Assembly: GCA_020426845.1 (NCBI GenBank)
Contig: JAGQPF010000172.1
Span: forward strand, 1-63,157
Direction: 5' to 3'
Source of the DNA: Planctomycetales bacterium
GTDB lineage: Bacteria > Planctomycetota > Planctomycetia > Pirellulales > Pirellulaceae
Length of the DNA: 63,157 bases
The first letter of the stretch is position 1. Every line of letters begins with the position of its first letter. Shown piece after piece: positions 28,334 through 37,252 of the stretch. The position numbers were made by a program, and so were the translations under genes. The notes beneath the pieces were generated by a model that was given only the letters and a program-made list of their open reading frames with translations, ran no database searches and was not told where the DNA came from.

Positions 28334-29668
28334 ATGTCCAAGCATCTTGCCCGTCGCGACTTCCTCCAAGTTGCCGGCGCCGTTGTCGCCGCCGGCACGA
28401 TGTCCATTCGCGCCGAGGCTGTCTCGCCGAACGGAAAACTGCGCACCGCACACATCGGCGTGGGTGGCATGGGTGGAGCAGACTTGCGATCGATCTCCTC
28501 ACATCCGATGGTCGAGGTGGCGGCGCTGTGCGATGTCGACTCCAATCGTTTGGAAGAAGCGGCCAAGGCACACGCGCAGGCGAAGAAGTTCCGCGACTTC
28601 CGTGAGATGCTGGCGGCCATGGGTGATTCGATCGACGCCGTCGTCGTCTCGACACCCGATCACACGCACGCTCCCGCCGCCATGTCGGCGCTGAGCGCCA
28701 ACAAGCCCGTGTACTGTCAAAAACCTTTGACGCACGAAGTGTTCGAAGCGAGGCAACTTCGACTGACGGCCGAGAAGCGCGGGCTCGTCACGCAAATGGG
28801 CATCCAAGTTCACTCGGCGGCCCCGTACCGTCGCACCGTCGCCATGATCCAGGGCGGCGCGATCGGCAAAGTCAGCCAAGTGCATGCATGGTCGAACAAG
28901 AATTGGGGTTACGACGGCGGCGAGTTCACCAACACGGCCGCCGCTCCCGACAACTTGGATTTCAATCTCTGGCTGGGCACGGCTGCCGAGCGGCCGTTTG
29001 TGCCGGGTGTTTACCATCCAGGCCAGTGGCGAAAGCTGATCCCCTTCGGCACCGGAACCTTGGGTGACATGGGTGTGCACATTTTCGACACGCCCTACGA
29101 CGCCTTGGCGCTGACCGCGCCCAACTGGGCAATGACCACATGTCGCGAACCGACCGGAGTCGGACACCCGACCAAGAACAAGGTCGAATACGAGTTCCCC
29201 GGCACCAAGTACACCACCGACACGATGCGCTGGACGTGGTATGACGGCGGCTTCGCGCCTCCCAAGGACCTGAAGCTGCCTGCCGAGCTGGGCATCGAGC
29301 AGCTGGACTTGCCAGGACAAGGCGCCCTGTTCATTGGCGAAAAAGGCGCCCTGCTGCTGCCTCACGTCGGCGAGCCGCGTTTGCTGCCGGAGAATCGATT
29401 CACCGACTACAAAGCGCCCGAAATCATCGCCGCAAACCACTACCACCAATGGGTCGACGCCTGCATGGGCAAGGGCGAGACCAGCGCGAGCTTCGCCTAT
29501 GCGGGACCGCTCACCGAGGCGTTGTTGCTCGGCGTCGTCGCCAATCGCTTCCCCGAGACAAAGCTCGAATGGGACGCCGAAAGCCTGCGCATCACCAACG
29601 TGGAGGCCGCCAACCAGCTGCTGAAACGCGACTATCGCAAGGGGTTCGAAGTGGCCGGCCTGTCTTGA
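28334..29668 (+). CDS. Tat-exported Gfo/Idh/MocA-family oxidoreductase
   Basis: 444 aa. A twin-arginine signal is present (R7-R8 in ARRDFLQVAGAVVAAG). The NAD(P)-binding fold follows: IGVGGMGGADLR, ALCDVDSNRLEEA, VVVSTPDHTHAPAAM and VYCQKPLTHEV, where the QKP is a variant of the usual EKP. Gfo/Idh enzymes oxidise or reduce sugars, inositols and dihydrodiols; planctomycetes have very many Tat-exported members with unknown specificity. It sits 82 nt downstream of bioD, probably on its own promoter. Confidence 0.9.
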   Translation: MSKHLARRDFLQVAGAVVAAGTMSIRAEAVSPNGKLRTAHIGVGGMGGADLRSISSHPMVEVAALCDVDSNRLEEAAKAHAQAKKFRDFREMLAAMGDSIDAVVVSTPDHTHAPAAMSALSANKPVYCQKPLTHEVFEARQLRLTAEKRGLVTQMGIQVHSAAPYRRTVAMIQGGAIGKVSQVHAWSNKNWGYDGGEFTNTAAAPDNLDFNLWLGTAAERPFVPGVYHPGQWRKLIPFGTGTLGDMGVHIFDTPYDALALTAPNWAMTTCREPTGVGHPTKNKVEYEFPGTKYTTDTMRWTWYDGGFAPPKDLKLPAELGIEQLDLPGQGALFIGEKGALLLPHVGEPRLLPENRFTDYKAPEIIAANHYHQWVDACMGKGETSASFAYAGPLTEALLLGVVANRFPETKLEWDAESLRITNVEAANQLLKRDYRKGFEVAGLS

Positions 29669-29676
29669 CCTGCGAC

Positions 29677-29703
29677 GTAGTGCAGGCTGCCAGCCTGCAA
29701 CCC
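29677..29703. repeat. Short palindromic dispersed repeat, copy 1 (GCAGGCTGCCAGCCTGC)
   Basis: GTAGTGCAGGCTGCCAGCCTGCAACC-type sequence with an inverted core (GCAGGCTGCCAGCCTGC). An inverted second copy is at 55194-55219. Both are intergenic, close to a gene end or start. It can fold as a short hairpin and lies just after the Gfo/Idh stop codon. Confidence 0.7.
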
Positions 29704-29875
29704 ACGTCAATAAGCCCAATCAACACAGGCTCGTGGACCGTCAAGCCATAATTTTGGGGTTGAAAAACTCGCGAAGTCGTGGCGAGCCACGAGCTTGGGG
29801 CGGCGGCCAACCCAACGCTTTAGTGTTGACGGGGCACTAGCAGCCTGTGCCACGGACGTTTGTCGCAACACCGAT

Positions 29876-31477
29876 CTAGAACGGATCAAACGGACCATTG
29901 AACAAGGGATCCGGAGCCGTCATGGATGCCTGATCCCTTGCAAGGCGACTGAGTTCCGCGTGCAGCTTGGCACTCACACGCGACTCGTGTACTCGCAGGT
30001 CCTTGACTCGTTTTAAGTGTGGCGATCGTTCAAAGAACGCGTCGCCGATCCGAGTCTCATAGAGTTCCAGGCGTCGTAGTTGCCGAATCGGCGCGAACCA
30101 ATCCGCAACCTCGTCGGTCAGCAGCGTCTGACCGACGAGCAACGTTTGCAACAGTGGTTTGGAGCCGATCGCTCGCAGGCCTTCGTCATCGAGTGGCGTG
30201 CCGGCGAAGTTGATGAGCGTCATCTCGTCGGCGCGGGACAGCATCCCGGCCACGTGCCTTGAGGCCCGCGTCTCCCTTGCGCTAAAGAGGCGGAGGCGGG
30301 GCGACAGGGCGAGCCCCGCGGCGTCTTCGTCGGCCAACTCGCACTCATCCACGGTCAGCTTCTCGAGCTGATCCAGCGCAGCGAGCATCTCCCAACTGGA
30401 GCGATCAAGCTTGGCGCCGGTTAAATCGAGCTCTTTGAGGCTACTCGGGAGCCGCAGCCCGCCGCACTGGCGGAGATCGATGTGCGTCCCCTGCAAATAG
30501 AGCTCCTCCAACTGGTTGCAGGTTCGCAATGCCTGCATGTCGGCGAGCACCACATTGGTTGAATTGAGCCGCAGCACGCGCAGCTTGGGTGACAATCCGG
30601 GCTCGCGCAGCAGACGCAGGTCGAGCGGATTGTCGATCAACGCCAGCTCTTCCAACGCCCGGCAGCGCGTGAGCATGCCGAGATCCTCCGCAGTTAGACC
30701 GCAAACGGTGATCCGCGCCAGTCGCAATGACTCGGGCAGGCCCCGCTGCTGCAGCTCGCGGAACGAGAACCGCGTTTTATGGAGACTCAAACTTTCGAGC
30801 TTCGCCAAGCGATCAATCCGGTCCAGGGCGGAACGATGGCGCTCGTGCATTCCGCCCGGTCCGCTAATCCTCAGCTCCGTCAGCTCCCGGCAAGCCGTGA
30901 TTCGGTGCAATTCGAGATTCTTGCTCAGCCCACCCAGCTCGATCCTGCGCAGCTCTCCGGTGGCCAAAATGTCGTTCAGCCATAAGAAATCGGAGACGCC
31001 ATGTACCTGCAAACTGTCGAACTCACAAAAGGCCGTCGAGCCTTTGGACCACGGTCCCAGCCAGGCGAACCAAGCGGGATCACGAAGCCGCACGTACGGC
31101 TCCGGGCTGCTCGACACGACTCCCAGCGCCGACGAGCTGAATTGAAAGGTGCGGGAGTGACGCCGATCGTCGCCATAGATCAACGTGGCGTCGTCAATGA
31201 TCTGAGCTTCGAGTTTCAATCGGCGTTTCATCCGGATGCCGACAGACAGGGCCACGCTCAAGACGATCAGCAGCACGAACCAGCTGCGAAGCGACACTTG
31301 CAGCCAGCGGCGGCGCCGACGAACGGCGGGCCGCGACGTCGAGGAATCGGCGCCGCTTTGCCCGCTTTGCCCGCCTTCTCGGTCTTGGCCAATGCCCTCA
31401 CTCGCGTCGCTGTCGTCAACGCGGTTGGTGTCGCGGTTGGTGTCGGTGTTCGCGTGTTGGGGCAGTTGTTGTTCCAT
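29876..31477 (-). CDS. Membrane-anchored leucine-rich-repeat protein
   Basis: 533 aa. An acidic N-terminus with NRDTNRVDDSD is followed by a basic patch (RPAVRRRRRW) and a single membrane helix (WFVLLIVLSVALSVGIRM, about 65-83). The rest is repeats of LRR type such as LEELALIDNPLDL, LRVLRLNSTNV, LEELYLQGTHIDL, LKELDLTGAKLD. Likely on the non-cytoplasmic side with a protein-binding role. Start is taken at 31477; a longer frame extends to 31603 into the neighbouring gene. It is 23 nt downstream of the polytopic membrane-protein gene, probably co-transcribed. Confidence 0.8.
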   Translation of the reverse strand: MEQQLPQHANTDTNRDTNRVDDSDASEGIGQDREGGQSGQSGADSSTSRPAVRRRRRWLQVSLRSWFVLLIVLSVALSVGIRMKRRLKLEAQIIDDATLIYGDDRRHSRTFQFSSSALGVVSSSPEPYVRLRDPAWFAWLGPWSKGSTAFCEFDSLQVHGVSDFLWLNDILATGELRRIELGGLSKNLELHRITACRELTELRISGPGGMHERHRSALDRIDRLAKLESLSLHKTRFSFRELQQRGLPESLRLARITVCGLTAEDLGMLTRCRALEELALIDNPLDLRLLREPGLSPKLRVLRLNSTNVVLADMQALRTCNQLEELYLQGTHIDLRQCGGLRLPSSLKELDLTGAKLDRSSWEMLAALDQLEKLTVDECELADEDAAGLALSPRLRLFSARETRASRHVAGMLSRADEMTLINFAGTPLDDEGLRAIGSKPLLQTLLVGQTLLTDEVADWFAPIRQLRRLELYETRIGDAFFERSPHLKRVKDLRVHESRVSAKLHAELSRLARDQASMTAPDPLFNGPFDPF

Positions 31478-31500
31478 CAAAACTACCTCGTCGTCACGAA

Positions 31501-33033
31501 CTAAAGCAGGCTGCGCGGCCCCGCATTGACCAACCAATAGCAACTGCCAACCGCCAACAACAGCGCTGCGGCGATGGCGTCGATTCGCTTCTTCGGAAAC
31601 CAACTTTCCGACAGCACCTTGAGCGCCACGCGGTCTTCAAGATTGGGGCGGAAGAATGTCATCAACAGCAGCGGCAGATACCAGGCCATAAACAGCCCGC
31701 CGCCAAAACCGTGCCAGCATTGGGCGGCCACCATCAGCGCGGACGAGCAGCTTAGCAGTGTGCCGAGGTTCTTCTGAGCGGGCCAGATTGCGAACGTCCC
31801 CGCCAGCGCGATGAAGGCGAAGATCACCGGTGTCCGATAAATCGGGTCCCACGTGCCGTCAATCCACACGCCTTCCAGCCCCGACATCCGCGGCGACCAG
31901 ATGCCGAACATCGTCACCAGTTTCTCGAGGAATGTCGCGCCCGCCGCAACGCCCGGAATCACCACGCCAGCGAAGTGAGAAATGGCCAGGCCGAGCACCA
32001 TCACGCTCAGCGCGCAAATCAGCCCCAAGATGAACCGCCGCAGCCCGCGCTGCCAGTAGAAACTCACCCAAAGCGGCAGGACAAACAACGGGTAGTAGAT
32101 CATGCCTCCGGCGAGCCCAAGACAGATGCCTGCCATCAGCGGCCGACGATAACAGGCGATCGCCCAGATCAACAGCGCGCCGGGCGCCGCGTGGTCGATG
32201 CGTCCCGTCATCAGCGCCGTGTACGGCAACATCAAATACATCGTGGCGGCGCCGATCCCCATCTGCAAGTTGCCGAAGTGTCGGTAGCCGATGGTGACCA
32301 TCCCGAGCACAATCAGCAGGTGCGAGAGAATGAGCATCAGCTTCGCCGTCGTGTTCAGCCCCTGCGTCTGGGCGTGCTCGTGATCGGAGATCGGCATCGT
32401 GACGAACTTCGGCAACATGCTGAGCAGCAAGTAGCCGGGGCCGTGCGACTGGCGCGACTCGTCTGCCAACGGATCTTGCGGGTCCTGCTCGTTCAACGCA
32501 GGCTCGACACGCGCGTCAGTCGCGACATCTCCGGCTTCGTTGCTGCTGGTGATCACATTCGCCATCAAGAACACGAATAATGAACAGCCGATAAAGGTCA
32601 GGCCGCCTGTGGAGAGGTTTGGCTCCAGCAGCGGCCTCCTCACCATCGTGGGGTCAATCAATAGCCGCAACAACAGCAAGATCCCGACTACGAACAGCCA
32701 GAGGAACCCCAGCCAGCGAATGTCTCGCCCCTGCTTGAGCTCCGGGTCGATCTTCGACCCCGGCGCCGGCAACGTAGCGGCGCCAACCGCCCCGGTGCTG
32801 GAAGGCGGAGTGGCCGCGTCGAGCTTCGCTTTCTTCTGGGCATCCCCCACCTTGATCTGGCCGAAGTGGGCCAACAACAACCCCGGCGCGAGTAGAATCA
32901 ACAACATCAGGTCCGCGTTGCGCACGCTCCAAAATCGATTGAATTTGAAAAACAATCCAATCATCAAGAGCGAGGAAAGATATGCCCAAGTCGTGGGAAA
33001 TACTTTCACATAGTGGAAGAGGATTTCGCTCAT
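31501..33033 (-). CDS. Polytopic membrane protein of unknown function
   Basis: 510 aa with about ten hydrophobic helices across the length, starting with TWAYLSSLLMIGLFF. A short charged loop (about 70-110) with KKAKLDAATPPSSTG follows the second helix, and a second loop (about 165-210) holds acidic residues. The repeated long helices and MYLMLPYTALMTGRIDHAAPGAL resemble glycosyltransferase-C type membrane enzymes, but I see no catalytic Asp motif, so no function is claimed. It starts the operon that ends with the LRR protein. Confidence 0.7.
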   Translation of the reverse strand: MSEILFHYVKVFPTTWAYLSSLLMIGLFFKFNRFWSVRNADLMLLILLAPGLLLAHFGQIKVGDAQKKAKLDAATPPSSTGAVGAATLPAPGSKIDPELKQGRDIRWLGFLWLFVVGILLLLRLLIDPTMVRRPLLEPNLSTGGLTFIGCSLFVFLMANVITSSNEAGDVATDARVEPALNEQDPQDPLADESRQSHGPGYLLLSMLPKFVTMPISDHEHAQTQGLNTTAKLMLILSHLLIVLGMVTIGYRHFGNLQMGIGAATMYLMLPYTALMTGRIDHAAPGALLIWAIACYRRPLMAGICLGLAGGMIYYPLFVLPLWVSFYWQRGLRRFILGLICALSVMVLGLAISHFAGVVIPGVAAGATFLEKLVTMFGIWSPRMSGLEGVWIDGTWDPIYRTPVIFAFIALAGTFAIWPAQKNLGTLLSCSSALMVAAQCWHGFGGGLFMAWYLPLLLMTFFRPNLEDRVALKVLSESWFPKKRIDAIAAALLLAVGSCYWLVNAGPRSLL

Positions 33034-33254
33034 GAATTAACGTACGCGCCCACAACGAGTGGCTGGCCGGGGCGCGATGCGGAGGAGGGGCAAGGAAGAT
33101 TCGTCAAGCGTTGAACATACGGCAACAAGCCCGATTTGACCAGCGATCACCACCCCCGCAGGCGGGGTTCCCCTGTGGCTGCAATCACGTCGTCTCCTCG
33201 TCTAACTCCGTCGCAACCCTGTCGACCTCTCCGTCTCCGGGTTACAACGTGCTT

Positions 33255-34154
33255 ATGAAAATCTTGGCCAGCGTTATTAACGTGGCGGAGGCGCAAACGG
33301 TTCTGTCCGCCGACGTCGATGTGCTCGATGTAAAGAATCCCGCCGAGGGGTCCCTGGGGGCTGCCGCGCCGACGGTTTGTCGCGAGATTGCCGCGATTGC
33401 ACGGCGGGCCCAAGTCCCGGTCAGCGTCGCCCTGGGCGACCTGGAACACCAGCCGGGCACAGCGGCATGGGCAGCGTTGGGCGCCGCCACACTTGGCGCA
33501 GACTACATCAAGCTCGGACTGCGGGGGTCGACGACTGCCCGGCAAGCGCGGCAGATGATGCAGGCCGTGAGGGAGGCGGTGCCCGCCAGCCCGCATGCAC
33601 CTGCCGTCGTCGCCTGCGGCTATGCCGACTACGGGGACTTTTCCGGGCTTTCTCTTGCGGCGCTCACATCGGCAGCCGCGGAAAGCGGCTGCGACTACGT
33701 GATGCTCGACACACTGGTGAAGGACGGTCGCTCGCTGTTTGACCACCTCGCGATGGAGACTCTCCGCGAATTCATCCTCACCGCGCACAGCAAACATCTG
33801 CGAGTGGCTCTGGCAGGGTCGCTGAAACAATCACACTTGCCACGTCTTGCCGCCTTGGCGCCGGATCTGATCGGAGTGCGCGGGGCCCTTTGCGCCAACG
33901 GCCAGCGTTCCGGGGCGATCTGCCTCGACGCCACTCGAGCCTTCTTGCAGGCCGCCAGGGCGGCCCATGCCGAGTTGGGCGGGAATGTCTCGCTGTCCAA
34001 GTCGTCGAAGCCGACTTCCGGCGCACATCGCGCCCATCCCGACTCCCTTGCGACGACCGGTCGGGCCTCCATCGCAGGCGACCCTTGTGAGGCCCGGTGG
34101 ACAGGTCGCTGCGGTCCGTCCTCGGACCGTACCCCGGAAGGAGGCACAACATGA
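33255..34154 (+). CDS. mfnB: (5-formylfuran-3-yl)methyl phosphate synthase-like (MfnB, DUF556)
   Basis: 299 aa; the first about 240 residues match MfnB, which condenses two glyceraldehyde-3-phosphates to a furan phosphate for methanofuran. K27 (DVKNPAEGSLG) and K86 (YIKLGL) are the catalytic lysines in the archaeal enzyme numbering. In planctomycetes this family accompanies tetrahydromethanopterin/methanofuran-linked C1 transfer. The last about 50 residues are low complexity and are partly encoded by a hairpin repeat (34061-34095), an addition not expected in the family. ATG 33255 is preferred over the longer frame from 33111. The stop overlaps the next gene by 4 nt (ATGA). Confidence 0.88.
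   Translation: MKILASVINVAEAQTVLSADVDVLDVKNPAEGSLGAAAPTVCREIAAIARRAQVPVSVALGDLEHQPGTAAWAALGAATLGADYIKLGLRGSTTARQARQMMQAVREAVPASPHAPAVVACGYADYGDFSGLSLAALTSAAAESGCDYVMLDTLVKDGRSLFDHLAMETLREFILTAHSKHLRVALAGSLKQSHLPRLAALAPDLIGVRGALCANGQRSGAICLDATRAFLQAARAAHAELGGNVSLSKSSKPTSGAHRAHPDSLATTGRASIAGDPCEARWTGRCGPSSDRTPEGGTT
34061..34095 (+). repeat. Hairpin repeat inside the mfnB 3' end, copy 1 (GGGCCTC..GAGGCCC)
   Basis: A 35-nt segment nearly identical to 61766-61800 (three mismatches). The inverted ends GGGCCTC and GAGGCCC pair over a loop of 19 nt. Here it lies inside the coding region of mfnB, where it encodes part of the extra C-terminal tail; the other copy is intergenic. Confidence 0.7.
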
Positions 34155-35242
34155 GCGCGGCGGCTCCAGGCACACCTACTCGTCAAGCGTCGGTTGTTGC
34201 GCAGATCGCCTGCAGGGTGGCGAGCCTTGTGTGCCGTGTGTGCCTTATGTGCCTTATGTGCCTTGTCGGCACACTGACAACCGCCTGCGCCGACACACCC
34301 GAGCAGCAAGCCGAAGCCGCGCTGCTCGCCAAAGGGCTGTCGCGACGCGGTGCGACTTGGGAATTGGCCGACGAGGCGTTGCTGCGGCGTCGGCTATCGC
34401 AGCTCGAGCGGATGCAGACCGAACTGTTCGCCTCGCACCGCACACTCCCGGCGTTGATCCAAGAGAACCAAACCCACTGGGGGCAGTTGGGACGGCAAGT
34501 GGAGTCGCTGGAGAAGAAGCTGAAGTCGCTGTCCACGAATCATGCCGACCGGCCCAAGCTAGAACGTCAGCTCGCCCAATTGCAGCGGACCGTGGCGCCT
34601 CCGAACGAGCTCTCCCGCCTACCTGCGCTCCGCACCTTGGCCAAGCAACAGCTGGCTCGGGAGCTCGACATCTTGGTAAAGACCCTTTGGTGTCGCGCCG
34701 CCCTGAGCCAACTTCGTGAGCAGCAGCCACAATTGGCCCGCGACCCCGAGGTAAAGCGACACTTGAGCCAACTGGGGGGAGCCCTGAGCACGCTCGAAGC
34801 CTATCGGGACAGCAGCGACTTGTTGACCAAGTGCGAAGACCTTGTGCTCGTGCCGCATTCGACGATCTATCAAGAAGGAGGGCATTGGCGATTGGGGGTG
34901 ATCGTCAATGACACAGTGCCGCTAACCGTCTCCTGGATGCCCCGCTCCAATGACATCTTGTTGGCATCGGGGGTTGCCGCGACTTGCAAGGCCCGCATCG
35001 ACGAGAGCCGGCGGCAGCGACAGCTGGAGGTGGAGAAGGATCGCGTCGTCACGGCGACGCCCATCGTCCTCACCACTCTCCGATTTGGATCTCAGGCGGT
35101 CGAAAACGTGCCGGCATGGAGACTTCCACCCGAGGCCGCCGATCTCGGCTCACGTCTCGGAGAGCGGGCCGTTGACCAATGGAAGGTGTCTTTGCATCCC
35201 GAGCGATTGCAGGCCGAGGTGCGTCGCTCCGTGCTTCGTTGA
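34151..35242 (+). CDS. Exported protein with coiled coil and degenerate retropepsin-like domain
   Basis: 363 aa. A long hydrophobic signal (VCRVCLMCLMCLV, about 24-45) precedes a coiled-coil region (about 60-230, QLERMQTELF, LEKKLKSL). The C-terminal about 120 residues (HSTIYQEGGHWRLG, VIVNDTVPLTVSW, VLTTLRFGSQAVENVP, LGSRLGERAVDQWK) resemble clan AA aspartyl-protease folds such as retropepsins. However, the place of the DTGA catalytic motif reads WMPRSNDILL, so the Asp is missing. I infer a pseudo-protease; the resemblance is by pattern only. It overlaps mfnB by 4 nt and the signal is built on a small tandem repeat (TGTGCCTTA). Confidence 0.6.
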   Translation: MSAAAPGTPTRQASVVAQIACRVASLVCRVCLMCLMCLVGTLTTACADTPEQQAEAALLAKGLSRRGATWELADEALLRRRLSQLERMQTELFASHRTLPALIQENQTHWGQLGRQVESLEKKLKSLSTNHADRPKLERQLAQLQRTVAPPNELSRLPALRTLAKQQLARELDILVKTLWCRAALSQLREQQPQLARDPEVKRHLSQLGGALSTLEAYRDSSDLLTKCEDLVLVPHSTIYQEGGHWRLGVIVNDTVPLTVSWMPRSNDILLASGVAATCKARIDESRRQRQLEVEKDRVVTATPIVLTTLRFGSQAVENVPAWRLPPEAADLGSRLGERAVDQWKVSLHPERLQAEVRRSVLR

Positions 35243-35257
35243 AGCACGACGGCAACG

Positions 35258-35509
35258 TCAAGTATGCACTCGTTTTGGCAAGCTGAACGAGTAGAGGATC
35301 ACCACCACGCCCGTCGACAGCAGACTCCACGGCGCCCACTCCGGGGGCACAACATCTTTGGATAGCACTTTCGGCGGTCCGTCGGGAGAATAGGAGGCGT
35401 TGTGCGTCATGGCGGCCACGTCCGTCAACGTCGCGCGTTCAATCAGCATGCATTCAACGCCAACAATGCACAGCGTGATGCCAATCGCCAGAAAGAAGGA
35501 CTGCCACAT
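35258..35509 (-). CDS. Small two-helix membrane protein
   Basis: 83 aa. Two hydrophobic segments, WQSFFLAIGITLCIVGVECM (about 2-21) and APWSLLSTGVVVILYSFSL (about 58-77), separated by a polar loop. The open frame continues upstream to 35770 through the 21-nt repeats and is rejected there; the ATG at 35509 is preceded by GGGGAG. The PEWAPWSL turn before the second helix is reminiscent of conserved small planctomycete proteins. Role unknown. Confidence 0.7.
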   Translation of the reverse strand: MWQSFFLAIGITLCIVGVECMLIERATLTDVAAMTHNASYSPDGPPKVLSKDVVPPEWAPWSLLSTGVVVILYSFSLPKRVHT

Positions 35510-35569
35510 GCCTGTTGCTCCCCACGTTGCCAATGCCGACTGCGCTTGCGATCTTGAAGGGACGGCTCC

Positions 35570-35663
35570 GGTTTGCCTCAAGGCGCATCCGGTTTGCCTC
35601 AAGACGCAGGTGGTTTGCCTCAAGACGGCTCCGGTTTGCCTCAAGACGCAGGTTTGCCTCAAA
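35570..35663. repeat. Short tandem repeat, five copies of GGTTTGCCTCAAG, mostly 21-nt period
   Basis: GGTTTGCCTCAAG begins at 35570, 35591, 35612 and 35633 (exact 21-nt spacing), and a fifth copy starts at 35651 after an 18-nt step. The spacers alternate (ACGCAGGT, ACGGCTCC, GCGCATCC). Not CRISPR-like: spacers of only about 8 nt are far too short. A frame through it would give repeated LRQT on the minus strand. Confidence 0.85.
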
Positions 35664-35694
35664 AAGGAAACCCGAAGCGTAAGTGAGGGATCGG
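35663..35694. repeat. Dispersed CCCGAAGCGTAAGTGAGGGATC unit
   Basis: Single copy of the family found in tandem at 23346-23544 and 38431-38525; reads AAAGGAAACCCGAAGCGT and continues. It directly follows the 21-nt tandem repeat. Confidence 0.75.
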
Positions 35695-36067
35695 AATCGC
35701 GAACATGCCCAACCTCAAACCACACACCGCCGATCGCAAAGTTGCAATTTCCTCGGTCCTTCGTCATCATCGTCGCGGCCGGGATGTCACTTCAGAAGGA
35801 ACGAGCTCGGTGGCCGGAGCAAAACTGCGGATGTCGCTAAAGCTCGCGCGAGCTGCGCAAACCGATCTTGGCGGGCGAGAAATTCGGCATGTATGTAACT
35901 CCCGTTCCCAACGGCGCCAACGCCACAAACGTCGCGACCGGCTTGAGATCCGCATGTCACGACCGTCTCGCCGCCGAGCTCATCCTACCTTGCTAATTGC
36001 CTGTTAAGCACCCCCGGCAGTCGTCGATTGCCGGACCAGGTGTTTTTCAACGGCATCCCAAGCTGCC

Positions 36068-37243
36068 ATGCCAAGCCGTCCCAGCACCCCACCGACCACC
36101 GACGACGCCGGCCGCGAGCCGCTGACAGCCTCGGCGGCCTATGTGCACGTTCCGTTCTGCCGGCATCGTTGCGGCTATTGCAACTTCACATTAATCGCAG
36201 GACGCGACGAGCTGCAGCAGCACTATCTCGACGCGTTGGAGCTTGAGTTGTCGGGGCTGTCGCGGCCGCACGAAGTGCAAACGCTGTTCGTGGGTGGCGG
36301 AACTCCCACGCAGCTGAGGCCCGCATTGTTGAGGCGGTTCCTGGACCTGCTTGCCCGCTGGCTCCCGGTGGCGCCATCCGGCGAATTTTCGGTCGAGGCG
36401 AACCCCAATGACCTCGACCCGACATGCGTCGAGACGCTCGCGGCGGCCGGAGTCAGCCGCGTCAGCCTGGGCGTGCAGTCCTTTCAGCCACGGCTGCTGC
36501 AAGTGCTCGAACGGGATCACAGCCCCGAGTCGGCATTGGCGGCCATCGAGCGAGCGCACGAAGCGTTTCCCAGCGTGTCCTTGGACCTGATCTTCGCCGT
36601 CCCGGGTGGCTCGTTCGATGACTGGCGACGCGACTTGCAGATCGGCGCAGATTGCGGCGCGGACCACATCTCCACCTACGGCCTGACCTTCGACAAAGGC
36701 TCTGCTTTCTGGTCTCGGCGCGAGCGTGGAGCACTCAACGCCGCCGACGAGGAGCTCGAGCGCCGCATGTATCTGGAGGCGATCGAATATCTCGAGTCGC
36801 GCGGCCTGGAGCACTACGAGGTGTCGAATTTCGCCCGCAGCGGGCATCGCTGTCGGCACAACGTGAACTACTGGCTCGGCGGCAATTATCTTGCCTTCGG
36901 TCCCGGCGCGGCGCGGCACGAGGACGGACGACGAGAAGTCAACCATCGCTCCACCACGGCCTACATCCGCCGCATGCACGCTGGCCAGAGCCCCGTCGCG
37001 GAGTGGGAAGACCTGGGGCCCCGGGACCGGGCCAAGGAGCTGCTTATTTTCGCATTGCGGATGCGAGCAGGCGTGCAACGCGAGTGGTTTCGCAACCGCA
37101 CCGGCTACGACCTGGACCATTTGGCCGGCGAGGCGATCCGCGCCCACGTGGCCGCCGGTCGCATGCACGACGATGGCGTCACTGTCCAACTGTCGCTCGA
37201 GGGACTGTTGGTCAGCGACGCCATGCTCGTCGACTTTGTTTAA
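36068..37243 (+). CDS. hemW: HemW-type radical SAM heme chaperone
   Basis: 391 aa. Radical SAM cluster C31-x3-C35-x2-C38 (CRHRCGYC) binds the [4Fe-4S]; FVGGGTPTQL (GGTP), SLGVQSFQPRLL and VSLDLIFAVPGG are SAM-binding signatures. The C-terminal part has the HemW domain. HemW delivers heme to respiratory and other hemoproteins; older databases call it coproporphyrinogen oxidase-like, but the catalytic HemN-specific residues are not evident. Whether it serves the H-NOX protein of this window is speculative. Its stop is 9 nt before the convergent secreted-protein gene. Confidence 0.9.
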   Translation: MPSRPSTPPTTDDAGREPLTASAAYVHVPFCRHRCGYCNFTLIAGRDELQQHYLDALELELSGLSRPHEVQTLFVGGGTPTQLRPALLRRFLDLLARWLPVAPSGEFSVEANPNDLDPTCVETLAAAGVSRVSLGVQSFQPRLLQVLERDHSPESALAAIERAHEAFPSVSLDLIFAVPGGSFDDWRRDLQIGADCGADHISTYGLTFDKGSAFWSRRERGALNAADEELERRMYLEAIEYLESRGLEHYEVSNFARSGHRCRHNVNYWLGGNYLAFGPGAARHEDGRREVNHRSTTAYIRRMHAGQSPVAEWEDLGPRDRAKELLIFALRMRAGVQREWFRNRTGYDLDHLAGEAIRAHVAAGRMHDDGVTVQLSLEGLLVSDAMLVDFV

Positions 37244-37252
37244 TGAAGCAGC

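Larger units (their letters stand above)
35510..36067. other. Repeat-containing intergenic region
   Basis: 558 nt between the divergent small membrane protein (-) and hemW (+). The 5' half carries the 21-nt tandem repeat (35570-35663) and a CCCGAAGCG unit (35663-35694). From about 35700 to 36060 nothing was recognised; open frames there lack support. The hemW promoter should lie in the last part. Confidence 0.5.

Noticed and set aside
35570..35663. Small CRISPR
   Set aside because: Spacers of about 8 nt are too short and partly repeated.
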